A stretch of DNA of 64,000 nucleotides, taken from Powellomyces hirtus. Lineage: Eukaryota > Chytridiomycota > Chytridiomycetes > Spizellomycetales > Powellomycetaceae. The stretch spans positions 1,426,001 through 1,490,000 of the forward strand of contig JAHLKG010000004.1 of assembly GCA_025526995.1 (NCBI GenBank), written 5' to 3'. The notes beneath the pieces were generated by a model, which was not told the DNA's origin, ran no database searches, and was given only the letters and a program-made list of their open reading frames with translations. The translations under genes and the position numbers were made by a program. Numbering within the stretch: position 1 is the stretch's first letter; each line of letters begins with the position of its first letter. Of this stretch, positions 32,801 to 46,459 are shown piece by piece.

Positions 32801-32944
32801 AAGTTCATCCATCCTGGACCCGCTAAAGGAATCATCAAGTTCGGCCATCTGGCCCCCAAGTTCCTCCCCAAAGACATCTCCTCCTCGCGGCCGTTGAGCC
32901 CCCCTGCCAGGCAACGTTGTCTCGAATCCAAAAAATGACGCCAT
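29811..32944 (-). CDS. PAT1: PAT1 mRNA-decay factor
   Basis: Ten exons: 32944-32656, 32592-32524, 32459-32296, 32234-32183, 32107-31473, 31395-31092, 31030-30933, 30869-30253, 30193-30008 and 29937-29811; 846 residues. The N-terminus MASFFGFETTLP with acidic DEGDL-like segments (ADNEDLNDETFGD) is typical of Pat1. A Gln/Met/Pro-rich middle follows, with SLEEIEAQML resembling the conserved short motif of the family. From about residue 430 comes the conserved core (KYKGTMNQYEKELIAKIQ, then the alpha-helical C-terminal domain). Pat1 bridges deadenylated mRNA, the Lsm1-7 ring, Dhh1 and decapping enzymes in P-bodies. Intron 4 (32108-32182) uses a GC donor. Intron 1 is 63 nt and stop-free in frame. 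Confidence 0.92.
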
Positions 32945-33435
32945 CTTCCGGACCGAGGGGAAGAAATGAAGATGACTGTTCCAAAAGGAATAAGCTGAGA
33001 CTTCGTAGGAAGTGGCTTTGGTACTATGCTAATCGATTACAAGATGTAATTTCTTTTTGCTCTATCGTAGAAATCAGTTTTCGCTGGGTTCCCATGCACA
33101 CCAACGGCCAACAGACGGTGGATGTGGGATGGGTTAGCAAAGTCTGCAGTGCGAGAATGATCGACGACTGTCCTTGCATGTAGGTCACGGGACCGGCCAC
33201 ATATTAAAAGACACGACGCGTAAGCAAGCCACATCCCGCCTCGAAAAGTCCGAAGGGACCGTTGCGATTTTTGACAGCATAGATCGTTCAAGGATTTGAC
33301 CTTCACAAGGTTGCGGAGCGCGTGCCACTAGTCCACACATACAGACAGTACACAATACCCGCCGTAATCTACATTACCTGCTATTAGTCGAAACATCAGA
33401 TTGAGTGCTCGGACTAGTGGAAAGAACAGGGGATC
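32945..33435. promoter_or_regulatory. Divergent promoter of PAT1 and CFAP54
   Basis: 491 bp between start codons. No TATA box or flagellar-gene element that I can name is seen. Confidence 0.4.
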
Positions 33436-36400
33436 ATGTCTACCTCGGCACTCCCCGCGCCGAAACCGGCCGAACACCAACGATCCGGCCGGCGAACACA
33501 TCAACGCCGAAAGCAACTTCAAAAGCCCACATTGCTTCTTCCACTCAGCAAAGGAGCAGATGGCCCATTTTTGAACCTCTCAGCCCCACCCAAAGACCTA
33601 CTTCATCCATTACTGGGACGTATGACTCCAGCTTCCTTGCGATCAACTTTTGACAACGAGATCATCGGCTGCATTAAACGCATGCGCATTTTTGCGTCTC
33701 AACACACCCCCGAAGAAAAGGAGAAGGATTCTCCGCAAAAGTACAAGGCGCTGCTACCAAAAAAGCTCGATCCCGCGACCGTGCCTTTACATGTTTCGCC
33801 CAACACCCGCCGTCGGCTACTATCAAGTCAACTGACAAAATGCTGGGAGATGTTCGGACCACACGTTGACCAGGAGTACCTCTACACGAGGATGATAGAA
33901 GCTGGAGAAAGCATCTTGACGATAGACGGCTTCTGGGATATTGCCAACACGGCATGTTTCGAACAGTTTTTGGAGCGGGCACCGAAAACGTTCAAAGCAG
34001 CTCGCTCGTCAATAAGCGTTTCGCTATTTCCCTCCACCCAAGCGGTCACACCAGGCTTTTCCATACCTACTCTCCCATTGTCTTCGCCTCGCACTCTCTC
34101 ATCTCGCGCCCGGTACGGACAGCTCGTCTGTAGGTTTCATGCATTGCACTCAGTTGACCCTTTGCTCAAGTCTGTACAAGTCGTGACGGGCATCATGGAG
34201 ATCTTGCGAGAAATCATGGATGTTGTGGGGGAATGCTTTGATTTGCCAGATGACCGAGAGGTCTCCTTCCTCGTATGGCAAGGGACGAGGTCCGTGCGGG
34301 CCATTTGCGAGACGATTGGGACGGCCGGATGGTGGCAGGAGGTACGATTCCGTAGTGTGCAAAAAGTGATCTCGGTCAATTATCGGTTACCTGATGCGCG
34401 ATTCTCCGCCACAGGTTCCAGATATTCTCACCCGCTCTCTGAGCCGAATTGAGGGGTGTCCGTCGCTTACGACACTCCCCTACATTGGGTGGCGTCTCGA
34501 TCTTTACGTCACGGTGCATCGTTCGTATATGAATCATGATGCTCATGAACAAGCCGAGGAATTAATCAATGATGCAATGACCAAGGTCGAGGATGCTCGA
34601 CGAGACGCCGTCTATGATGCCGACTGTGGAGATGCAGTGGAAGCACCGGTTGCTGAAATCGAAGATGTTGTGTCGACAGCCATGTATCGACTAAACGTCC
34701 TCATTTTTGGATGTGAGCTCCGGGCTATGGTTGATGGAAAGCAAATAGCCAATGGAGAGGCCATAGTGCCTGGCAGAAGCGCTGTCCCAGGATCTGCAGT
34801 TGGGGCACGACAACGGCGGGCAAGCATAACGGCTCCGCGACAGAGCATCTCGATACCAAATGCGGACATCGAAACTTTAGATGATTTGCGCAAATCTGTT
34901 GTTACGACTCAAACTCCGTTGAGAAAACTGCTCAAAGAATGTCCCATCCGCGGGGGCACATTTTGGCCAGAGGAAATCAAGAAAACCACTACTGCGTCAA
35001 TTCATGACCTGACAATATCTCGACAGCATCTTGCGCAATCGTTCAGCGTAGAGCTGGCGTCCGTTGTCAGCTTCCAGACAGATGCAACTGGAGATCTTGT
35101 GTGGAAGCCCAAAGCGGGTGGTAGAACTCTGGTGAGGACGTTGTCAATGAAGGCAGTCAGTCAGCTCAGAGGTAAACGCAGAATCAAAGGGTCTGCGAGG
35201 GAGCGACTGACGAGACCACCAATGCAGAAAGACTCCCTGATGTCTATCAGTGATGTTGAAACCGGCATCGCATTTGGCATTCCAGATGAGGCGCCATTGG
35301 ATGAGGATGATGTGCCAGAACCGCGATTTGAAGATTTGAACCCCTCGCATGGCCGAGAGCAGGCTCCGGTACCTACCAGAGGGGGTCGAAAAATGAAGAC
35401 CGCTCTGCCGAAAGTAGACGAAAGCGAAGATGGGAGAGTACGACGGCAGATACTCTTTGACGTGCTCTATATGCTAGCGTCATTTCAAGGTGACCGAGAT
35501 CGGTTCCATGCAGTTGTGGAAGGGCTCAACGCCCTCTCATCATCCACGGTGAAACTGACGTTCATCGAGAGACTCTCGGACGACTTCAATCGGAAAGAGC
35601 AGCTATTCATGAGAATGCTGGACGTAGGGTTCGATATCATCCTTTCAAATCCTGAGGAGTTCCTCACACCCTCCAAAGTGATGGCGGCGTACACCACTGA
35701 TATGGAACTGGGGCGGCCTCCCCAGCCCGCTGATGTAACACGGCTCATTGTGCATCAGCGACTAGCCCAGCTGAATCTCGATGATTTGATAGGATTCTGT
35801 CGCAAACTGTTTGAGTACCACCAGTGGGAGCGATTCAGTGTTCTGGCTCGAATCCTGGATGGGATGTTCGACACTGATGCATTCAATTCAACAAGCCCAA
35901 GCCATGTTCAAGAGGCCGTATCGAGAGAGCTGGTACTCCGCCTCGCCGCCATCAACTTCCAGAATGTAATGCACTCGGAGCGGAGAGTAGGATTCAGCAA
36001 CGCGAATTCAGCGGAGAATATCAATGGGGAACAGTTTGCAGTGTCAAACCATCTTCATGCGGCCGCTATTGCTCTCTTGGATGCTCTTGCCGATTGCATC
36101 GAAACAGATTCTCTTGTGTCTCGATATCCCCGCTTGTTTGTCGACACAGCTCGACTCCTGTGGGACTTTTTAGAGCCCATGCTCCGGTCCGTTAACTCTA
36201 CCGCTGATGCCTCGCAATGCAGTTCCTTAACAACTGATAGCATGATGGTCATTCTGCTTCGCTCGCTGCACGCAGTGCTCACCGAATTGCCTTCCGAGGA
36301 CTCTTTCCTGCTTGTTGATGTTGGAGGGAAGCTTGCATTGCTGTTAGAATGCATGGGATGTGTGAAGGAGGCGGTCGAAGTGTTGGAAGATATCGAGGCG

Positions 36401-39400
36401 GTCATCTCTATTGCGCGGTGTCGCTTCGGAGAGCCGGCAGATGGAATCACTTCCGTGACATTCAATATCAACTTCCACAAAATTGCTGATCCACAGTCCG
36501 AACAACCCATTCCAGACGATCATTCGAGAAAAGGAGTGGACGGTGCCGCGAAGGACTCGCAGCTTGTTGCCCGCCGCAATCTTGCATGTGCCGCCGTGGG
36601 TGTGTATCGTCGCCTCTTCCGCTGCCACATGAAACTATCGCACGAGACTCTCCAAGCGGAGCAGAAGAAGAAAGTAGCAGAATACACCCGTCTCACCAAC
36701 AAGCATATGGCCGTCAGCGAGGTTCTGACCCACGTCAATGAAGAGCGAGCGAGTAAATACTGTGGTGAAAATCTCGTGTTGCGCTCACTCACACTGGCTG
36801 TGCACGCATCGGAGGGGTCTAATCTGAACAAGGAAGCAAAGAAGACTCTATTGACACAAGCTGTAGGCCTGCTACGAACTGCATATCGTGATGAGAAAAG
36901 GCTGCTGACTGAGGTCACCCGGGACGACACAACACCAGTGGCCCACACTCCGTTGATATGTCCGGCCCCGCTGTTTATTCGTCGTTCACCAACATCAATT
37001 ACCGTTCGAGCGGTGCACATGAGAAACGCGGCGAATGAGCCGGTCATCCCGCACTCATACCAGCTGTACTGCCGCAAAGTTACAGATGACAGCGTGCCGT
37101 TGGTCACCATTAGCGATGTCGCCTACCCTGGAAGCGGATACTACGTTCGCGTTGGTCGAGGCGACAGTGGTGTGGAGATGACGGTGACTGGTCTAACCCA
37201 AAATCGCAAATACGTGTTTGCCGTGTGCGCGTTCGACGTCAACGGAAGAGTGATTGGTAAAGGAATTGGAGAGACCAGCCGACCCATACTGGCATGCCTG
37301 CCACTACCGTTACTGCTTTGTTGGGGGACTCTTGCCAACATAGCGCACGAAGCCCAGTGTGGAGACATTGCGGATGTCGCACACAAGGTGCTCAAGGATC
37401 ATTACGTTTCGTGGCTAGCGCCAGACGAGCGGTTGCGGCGTACAGTCTACGAGCGGAAGAGCGGGGATCCCTACAGCGAAGCCATGTTTAAGCTCAACGA
37501 CGTGGATTTAGCTACAACAGCCCCGACTGTTATTCGAGCTTTCATTGAGAGCATTTATGCCTCCATCGACAGAGAGTTTTCCCGCACACACGCCATTGTT
37601 TACTCTGACGTGGAAGGAATGAGCGATACATTGACTGCTCAGATGCTTCGACTGAAGTGCTGCCGGGAGCTACTGATAGCTTTGGAATTAGCAAAGCGGA
37701 TAGAGGACGAGCGGCTGATGCTACTTTCGTCTTTCAAGTGCTATGAGCTACTCGTTCCCCTGCTCCAGATGGACGATGTGGCTGATCCGACCAAGTTGCA
37801 GCTAGGCTCCAGCGCACCGGTTCCATTACCGTACATCATCCAAATCCTCATGACGTGTCACACGACATTCATTAAATGCTCGGCGGTACTCGGGAATGAT
37901 CGGCTCAACGGCGTCATTGATCATTATTCATATCTCGCATTCCACTTAGTTAGACGACTGACCGCACGTCGCATGCCATCCGACCTTGCACGAGCTGTGC
38001 AGATTGCGGAGGAAGCTCTATCCTTGATCCACTCTGTCGCTGGTGCCTACTCAGACATCAGGATTCTTAGCTCTGTTCAGCTGGAAGCGGATTGGTTGGG
38101 CCCCGAGCACCGGGCAGCCAAGCGGCGCATCAGCAAGAAAAAGGGTAAAGGGCGTTCTATCATAACAGAATGCGCGTACCATGCCCTCCTTGCTCCAACG
38201 GCTGAATTCGGCAAAGGATATAATCTGCACCGTGCTCGACGACTCGAAGCAGTGTGCGAATACCTTGATGTCGAGATTGGACGGGCCACATTGGTGATTC
38301 CACCTCCTGGGCAGCCATCCGCGCGAAAGGGGTTAGATGCGACAAATACTACAATTAGAGACATATATGCCGTCTTAGCACTTTCGGGGCCAGACGTAGC
38401 GATTGACAACATCACCCGTTTCCGGAAGAATCCGCGTTACATTGAGATCATGGCGTTGGCTGCCGGATGGTGTCTTGCTGCTGGAAACTTTATTGACACT
38501 GCTATCCGCATCTGTCTAGATGCTGAAGATTGGACGGAGAAACGGAATTACTGTCTTCTCAAGTTCGATGAGTTGGCTGCCGATGAGGAAGAAGATCCGT
38601 CGGCTGCTGGAAAGAAAGATGGATGGTGGAGCAAGAAGAAGAAGAAGAGCATGTTTGCTGACAAGACGGCTGGACTCACGAGCACCAAGGCAGCTGAGAA
38701 GAAACGAGGGAGGAAACCCATAAAGTAAGGTCACATTGATAAGGTTCTCAGATTCTCATCGCAGTGCAATAAACCCAATTTCCTACAGAGAACCACCACC
38801 CGCAAAAAAAGCCGCTGGAGCAAAGGTCGAAGCGTCTGTTTCCCCAACCCGCGGCGGATCTGGCAGCACTAAAAAGAGTAATGCAGGCCCACCTTCCAAC
38901 ACAAGTCGCTCCCGCCCCACAACAGCCGCAGGTGAAACCAATGCACAGTCGCCCAAATCATCCTCACATCCCAACAGCGCCGGGCTGAAAGACAGCTCCA
39001 CCAACCGAGCAGCCAGTCCCGAGCGAAGTGAGCGTCCAAAATCCGGGAAACTGCTCGAAGCGACCCCCTCGCGTCCCGGTTCGCGTCCAGCATCCCCAGA
39101 ACGGCGATCTCGCGCTAACAGCGCCAACTCTCGACTCGCCGATGGTGTGGAGGACCAAGGGGTGCGGAAACGTCAACGCGTGGTGTTCCGACAGAGTTTC
39201 CTCGCCAATATCCCTGCCGCGGATCGCGATAAAGTGGAAGCGGCTGTGCGAGTGCTGGACCAGAGTTTGGCGGCACTGTGGCATAAACGGAGATATTGTC
39301 GGCGGTTGCGACTGGTGGTTGAATATGAAGCACCTTCGCGTGCACGGCTGTTGTTGGTGCATGGGCTGGCATCCTTGGCGCATTTGGAGCGGGACGCTAC

Positions 39401-42400
39401 AGGACGAGACTTTGGGGCTAGTGAGGCGGTTGCTCGTGGGGAGCCGGAGGCATACGAGTTGCGAACCTGCGGTAGAATGATCCTCGAGGATTTCACTTTG
39501 CCGAAACATATGAGTGAAGGAGCCACACCGCCTACGCCGCATACGCACGGAACCCACGCCACCGAGGTTGCTAACCACGAAGCCTTCCGTTTCGTAATGG
39601 ACTCGTTCCAAGCCGTCGTGCAGTCCGTGGTGATTGCCGCACGAGTTGGGGACTGGATGCAGGTTGTAGACAGCGTCAAACATCTATGGAAACTGCAACG
39701 CCGGCTGATGCGGCGTAACATTATCATTGGTGCCGATTTCCGTCGGAACAACCTGTGGCGCGCGTGGTGGGTCGTAGGTCTGTGCATCCTCGACTTTTTA
39801 CAGAGTGTGAACGTGCGAAAAGCCGATAGTGATGATGAAACCATGCTAGCTGCCCACATGCCGTCATCACGACCGTCGACAGGACGCTCTTTCACGTACC
39901 CTTCTCGTCCTGTCACTGCTACGTTCTGCAGAAAGGACCGAGCAGGGAGCGTACTGCCGTTCAACACATTGTCAGAGATGACGGGACATCAGTACGTGGC
40001 CGGGTGGGCTGATAGCCACGGGGAGATGCAATCCATGTTTGTCGACATCCCGTTTCTCGCGCAATGCAGCTTGTTTACCATCGAAGCCATGGCCACTGCC
40101 AAAAAGTTCCATCGCCTGATGGAGTTTGCCTTAAAGTTTGACCAGGTCTTCCGAGGTACCTATGCACCTCTCCTGCAGCCGATCCTGACCGACGCGCACG
40201 AAGCGCTGCAAGCCAAGATTGGCGAAGACAGTCTCGGTCCTATTTCCGACCAAGTGGAAATCTGGCTGGAATCCCAGCAATTCAGCAACAGTCCCTCGCA
40301 GCAGTTGTGGTATGCGCGCGGGCTTAGCGCAGAGTACCGGCTTGGCGCAATCCGACCAGGCACGGCCACAAGCGAGCAGGAAGAGCTGTATGCGGAGTTG
40401 GTGGATGCGTACGAGGACGCGATGGCGATGGCTGCCGAGAACAGTAATCACAGCATGATGGCCATAGCTGCGGCAGAGTACGCGGATGTTTTGGCGGCCA
40501 CTGGGGATCGAGATACCGCCTGCCTGTTCTGGTCGCGGGCGATCGATGCCGTGTTCATGCAGCCTCGCGTCGTAGCGGACTGGAGATCGCTCTTTTTGGA
40601 AGGAAATGATTGGGCAACCGAGAATGCCAAACACTACCAGCTCCTTGTTGCAAGCGCAGGCGGTATGAAGAACCTCATAGTGGCTGCCATGGCTGCGACG
40701 AGGATGGTACAGACCCGGTACGCTCACATCAATCTGGACAAGCGGCAGTCACTGGTTCTATTTGCCGCTCGCCTGTTCGGAATTTTGCTCCGGGGCAGTC
40801 TCCCACACCCCGCCAATCCTCTGGAACTCGCCCAGTACACGCCGCAGTACATTCTACCGTACCTGAACCTGTTCTCGGATCAGAATAGAATCAACTCGTG
40901 GCATCTTGTGGGTGTGCTCTCGTTCCTGGCCACAGAGCTGATCGCCACCAACAGGCCATGGGAAGCACTTCCGCTCGGGGCTCTCATGGAATACCTCGCA
41001 GTACATGCATGCTACTCTACTTCAATCCTCTGCTCTGCACGTATGATCAAGGCCGAGGTCCTGCTTCACTTGGGAGCAATATCAGACGGCATGGATTGTC
41101 TACTATCCATTTCATCCGGCTCAGCTCTCCTAGCAGAAGAAAAAATGTTCTACTCTGTCCCGAGCAGCGGGACCGGAGCTCCGCTACCAGCAGATGTGAG
41201 ATTCCAGGACCATGTGCATCTCCTCGACTCGCTCCCAAATCTCCGGATTGTGCGGTTTATCGCAGACCATATGCTGACAGACCGTCTCATCTGGTTCATC
41301 GGGCATAACACGGCCCGAGATTTCGACTTGTGCCGGTCGCGCATCTTGATTAAGTTGATGGAGATGGCGGGCTTGGGTGACCCCGGGATCGGGCAATCCA
41401 AACTGGCGATGCTACTTTACCAAGAAGATGCATCATTCGAGGAAGATGCAAGCCAAATCCCCGAAATCCCCGTCCCGTTCAGCAAACAGGGCTCCTCGCA
41501 ACTCAAAAGCAGTTTGGATATGCTGGGATCACCAGCCAACGCGGCCATGAGTCGAGCGGGATCGTCGTTCAATATCGGTCCTGGGGGAGGTGGGGGCACG
41601 CGACGCGCTGCGTCGAGTGTATCGCTGGCACCAACTTCACGAACTCCGCGCCGTGATGCGAATAGCTTGTTGGGGCCTACGCTGCAGCGGATTGAGGTTA
41701 TTATCGGGAAATTAGTTGCAGATCTGCAGGCGGACGTGCAGGCGTTGCGGAAACGGGGAAAGGCGCATTTTTTCCTAAAGTGCTTTGAAGTGGCGGCTGC
41801 TGCAAATGGGCTAAGGTGGAATCTACAATCTTCCGTTAAATGGTATGTCTTGCCTTGTGTATCAATCCCCTCCTGTGCGTCACTGACACGATGTGGTTGC
41901 TGTATCAGCTACTGGTCCATCATGGCCACCATTGAGGATCTCGAGAAGCAATCTCACGCCGCCGAGCTTCTTACGCCCACCCCACACCCCGAAGCGCACT
42001 ACGGCGTTGACCTGGGTCTCCGTTTCCATTTCCAGGAACGGCTCATCACCACCCTAATCCTCCAAGGCTCATTCCGCTCCGCATCCACCGAGGCCCATCA
42101 AGCCAGTCTTCTCGCCCAGAAGATGTTTTCAACCCGTTTCACATTGATTTTTGAACACCTGGCTTTGATGGCTGAACGACATGACGAGATCGTGTGCGCC
42201 GAAACGGGGAGAGTGCCGATCCGCGAGGCACATACGTGGGTGGAAGCTTTGAATGAGATTGAGGAGCTTCTGGTTGCGGCTGGGGCGCGGTACGGGAATG
42301 AAGACGTGCATGCCAGAGCGTGGGAATTCTTGGGAGATGCGATGGAGTCGTTTGGATTAGCAGAACCGGATAAAGTGGTGACAATGTACCAGAATGCGGA

Positions 42401-44204
42401 GGCAAGCTGGAAGAGAATACCAGCATACCATCCAAACCGCCCGTCAGGCTACAACGCAACCTCCCAGCATGTCGCCTCCCTTCAGCTCAAGCGCGCACTA
42501 ATCACCTGGAAACTCGATCCAAACAACACGCCCAAAGTTCTATCCATGCTAGACCACACCGCCAATATGTGCAAACTCTCCGTCGACCTCTCCCCCAACT
42601 TAACCGTTCCCATCACATTAGCCCACGCCAATGCACACGCAGCTAACCGGCTTCGCTACGTCCCCGACGACCCCGCCTACGATCACGCCTGGACCGCCGC
42701 ATCGACCAAATTCTCGGACGCTTTGAGCGGGCTGGTCAGCGAGGGCGGGTACAATCTCGCGGGGATTGTGGCGGCGCTGAGTGGAGTGACGGGTTTGCAG
42801 ATGGATCGCGTGACGCCCGAGTCGGATGAAGATGACAGATTGCTGGTGGCGGCACTGGTGTATCAAACGGGACGATGCGATGGATTGCGGCGTTCAATCC
42901 TCAAGGGGAAAGCATCATTGGAGAATTCCAAACTCAAGACTCACGACATGAACCCGTCGTTGATCCACGAAGTCACTCAATGGCTTGCTACCTCGGATGG
43001 GGGGCAATCCCTCCACGCAGGCAACGAAACCTCCATCCTCCTCAGCACACCGTCAGCCGCCTCCGAACTCATCGGACCAGGTCCACCCTCAACAGCTGGC
43101 CCTACCCCGACCATCAAGGCTCAGGATCTGTTCAAGTATATGTGCTATCTCGTCCGAGCGAGTCAAACCCTTCAAGGATCCCCCAGCGATCCGTGGGAAC
43201 TGGGCTTGTTGAACCGCATTCGCCGTGTGCATATGTGTCTGGCTGAACAAGTTGGGGCGCCGTACTTGAATGAGTGGTGCATGCCCGATAACGTGATACC
43301 CAAAGTAGATGCTGTCACACCACTGGTTCCGGGCTCACAAATCCTGCCCGATGAAGCAACGGCACTCTGCTGGAGTGGTATTGCAACCACAACGGCAACT
43401 AGAGATCCCGCCACCGCCACTCCGGATTGCACGACCGGAATCTTTGTGAGCAACCACAAAAGCAAAAGCGGCCCGCGCAGCGCAAAACGACAGAGCAAGA
43501 CGCCACGTAACAACTCACTCGCCAACCCAGCTTTATCGCGTGTGTCAACCCCAACGCGAGCCACCACCCCAGGATCCGGCTCCTCCTCGACCCGAGCATC
43601 GATTGCGATTCTCCCCGTGTTGATTCTCCCAATCCGCTTCCCGACGAGTCAGTTGCAGGTCATTCAGGACATTCTCAAAAAAGTCAAGATGGTCATGGAA
43701 CTCTCTGAGGAGGATAACGATTTTGGCGATGAGGTGAATGATATCTGGGAAAGTGTTACGGGAACGATCAGGACGTGCTTTGGGGTTGCAGACGATGTAA
43801 GTCTTATCTCTACCACTACTCTACGAGGCGGAAACTAAACAAGCGGCCTCTCTTCATTCTCTCAGGACATTCTCCCACCCCCCTTCTCCACCAGCGCCCT
43901 GGATGTATTCACGAAACTCTTCAACGTCGAAACGCCCATGCACCCTACCACTTGCGCCGCCTTCTCCTACAAGCCCACCAGCAGCAAAGAAACGGATATA
44001 GGCGCCGTGTATTCCTGGTTAGGCCGACTAGCTGCCTTTCTCCAGACGCCAAAAGAAGATGAGGAGGCTCACAAGGAATCTAAACCGGTATCTGCAAATG
44101 AACCGCGGGCGCTGGGCCATGGAGGGGCTAGGCAGTCGGTTGGGGGAAGGAACTCCTCACGGCTTTGGCAGGAGGGACAGGATGGGGAAGAGGACAAACA
44201 TTGA
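33436..44204 (+). CDS. CFAP54: Cilia- and flagella-associated protein 54
   Basis: Five exons: 33436-34341, 34415-38724, 38789-41842, 41909-43796 and 43866-44204; 3498 residues, near the roughly 3100 of animal CFAP54. Residues about 240-345 (VTGIMEILREIMDVVGEC..., SFLVWQGTRSVRAICETIG, PYIGWRLDLYVTVHRSYM) follow the conserved N-terminal helical block of CFAP54. Around residues 1150-1265 a fibronectin-III-like domain contains LTQNRKYVFAVCAFDVNGRV and ends in ETSRPILACLPLPLLLCWG, closely like the animal protein. The rest is alpha-helical. Three disordered Ser/Pro/Lys/Arg-rich segments interrupt it: about residues 1695-1865, 41480-41660 nt and 43440-43610 nt. CFAP54 belongs to the central-pair projection of motile axonemes. 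Its presence means the organism very probably makes flagellated zoospores. Intron 3 (66 nt) is stop-free in frame. Confidence 0.88.
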
Positions 44205-44419
44205 AACGAGAGTGCGGGAGTTGGAAAAAGACATGTTTTGTACATATCTATGCTGAAATCTGGATGTATATAAAGCACCTACGCAGTCAACCATTTTTTC
44301 GTGTATGCGGTTGTCTGATTCCCACTGTCAATTTCGCAAGCCACGCCTTTCGTAAGCTAGATCATCCCGTCATTTCCATCAACACGCGTTATCCCGTCAA
44401 TTTTCCATCCTCCGCAACA
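44205..44419 (+). promoter_or_regulatory. GH125 promoter with TATA box
   Basis: TATATAAAG at 44267-44275, 145 bp above the GH125 ATG, within the 215 bp that separate the CFAP54 stop from that gene. Confidence 0.55.
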
Positions 44420-46459
44420 ATGCAATCATTCAAAGCCGCCTTACAACAAGTGCTATCTCCCGTAATCGCCAATGTCAAGACATCTACCGAAAACCTGACC
44501 GTCCCTGGCCGCCCACCTGTCAGCAAACGCCGTTTTACCAGTCTGGGAGTCGAGCATGTGATTGAGAAGGTCAAGACGCACCTGGAAGCGGACGGGAAGA
44601 AGGAACTTGGAGAGTTGTTTGAGACGTGTTATCCCAATACCTTAGGTTTGTTTCGGAGAGAATGGAATTTGAGTTGAAGGTTGCTGATCGTGACGATTTG
44701 TAGATACGACGGTCGATCACCGGGATGATGAGCAAGGCTTGGACACTATTGTCGTTACTGGGGACATTCCAGCAATGTGGTAAGTCTTGTCACATCAACA
44801 ACAATCCGCTCAATGCAGAAACCAACGCTTCCACCGATCCAGGCTACGAGACTCAACCAACCAAGTCGCACCCTACATCCATCTCGCCCAATCGAACCCT
44901 CCGATTCGCAACCTCCTCCTGGGTCTCATCAACCGACAAGCCACCTGCATTCTCAGCAGCGTCTACTCCAATGCCTTCAAAGCCTCTGTGCACCAATGGA
45001 CACCCTGGGAAAAAGACGTCGTGAAACCCGCAGTGAGCGCGTTAGTGTGGGAGGGCAAATACGAGTTGGACAGTCTTGCGGCATTCCTGAAATTGTCCAA
45101 CGCGTTTTATGCGGCGACGGGCGGAGATGATGTGACGTTTGTAACGGAAAAGTGGGTGGCGGCTGTAAGGGTGGTGCTGGAGACGATGAGGGTGCAGCAG
45201 AAGGGGAGTCTGGAGGAGGAGGATCCGGCGTATCGGTTTGTCAGGTTTGGAAATGTGCCGACGGATACGTTGATTTTGGAAGGAAGGGGTCCGCCAGCGA
45301 AAAGATGTGGTGGGTTGGCGTTTCCATGCACTAAAGAGAAGATGGTATGCTTATGGTACATAACAATAGGACTTGTTAAGTCTCCATTCCGGCCGTCCGA
45401 CGATGCAGGGACCTATCCATTCCTGGTAATACAGATGTATCCCTTTTCCCTCGTGACCTTTCTAACACAAATACCTTTCCCCAGGTTCCCGCAAACGCAA
45501 TGGCATCCATCGAAGTCTCAAAAATTGCCACCATTCTTGAACATGGCAACGCGCACCCCGACCTAGCATCGCAAGCGACAACGCTCGCATCCGAGATCAA
45601 GCAGGCCATCTACTCACACGCCGTATTCGACCATCCGCGCTTTGGGCGAATCTTTGCCTACGAAGTCGACGGGTTCGGGAACGCTTTGTTCATGGACGTA
45701 CGTGCAATAAACGAACTACGCATGCCGAAGTATCATTTTTTGTCGTGTGTACGTGCAACTAACCGGTTGCTGATTTTTCTGCAGGACGCCAACATTCCCT
45801 CACTCCTCAGCTTACCGTATCTGGGTTTTGTATCTGCAGATGACGAAGTTTACCGGCAGACGAGAGCTTTTGTTCTCAGCGATTCAAACCCTTACTACTT
45901 TTCTGGCCCTGCTGGTTCTGGAGTTGGGAGCCCGCATACCGGGTTGGGACACATATGGCCAATGGCTGTTATCATGCAGGTGGGGTTGTCGTGCTGAAGC
46001 TTCATTGCAGTAGCTGAATTTAAACGTGGTTTGATTGATTGTTGTAGGCTATGACGAGCTCTGATAAGAAAGAGATTGAGGGATGTCTGGATACGATCGT
46101 CAAGTCAGCTGCGGGCACGGGATACATGCATGAGAGTTTCCAGATGAACAATGCGGCCAAGTTCACGCGGCCATGGTAAGAACAAATAAACCACATACGC
46201 AGAATTACTCGTTTGCAGAATGGCTATTGACCATCACCCGTCACATTGCTATTCTAGGTTTGCTTGGGCCAACAGCTTGCTGGGGGAACTAGTTTTGCAG
46301 ATAAGCGGCATGAAGATCGAGCTATACGCCGCTCCAGGCGCTGGCAAGACTTTAGAGAAACAAGTAGAAACCCCAGCGCAAGAACACAAAGAAATTGACC
46401 GTTCAGTAGAGATGTCAGCGGAGGAGACATTAGTGAAAGTCGGCGGGGATCCATCATAA
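44420..46459 (+). CDS. GH125 exo-alpha-1,6-mannosidase family protein
   Basis: Eight exons: 44420-44645, 44704-44779, 44843-45309, 45370-45425, 45485-45697, 45785-45979, 46048-46175 and 46258-46459; 520 residues. Family signatures (formerly DUF1237, Mug157-like): LFETCYPNTLDTTV, VVTGDIPAMWLRDSTNQVAP, SPFRPSDDAGTYPFLVPAN, ILEHGNA, FAYEVDGFGN, DDANIPSLLSLPYLGF and GLGHIWPMAVIMQAMTS. The family removes alpha-1,6-linked mannose from glycans. I see no signal peptide in the first 40 residues, although fungal homologues are often membrane-anchored, so the first exon may be incomplete or the protein intracellular. The C-terminal 50 residues are hydrophilic and Glu-rich. Intron 3 (60 nt) and intron 5 (87 nt) are stop-free in frame. 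The intron 3 boundaries were chosen to give GLVKSPFRPSDD. Confidence 0.88.

Noticed and set aside
45334..45369. 36-nt intron in GH125 starting at the GTATGC near 45345
   Set aside because: A 60-nt intron at 45310-45369 keeps phase and gives the family motif GLVKSPFRPSDD, while the shorter option leaves foreign residues before RPSDD.
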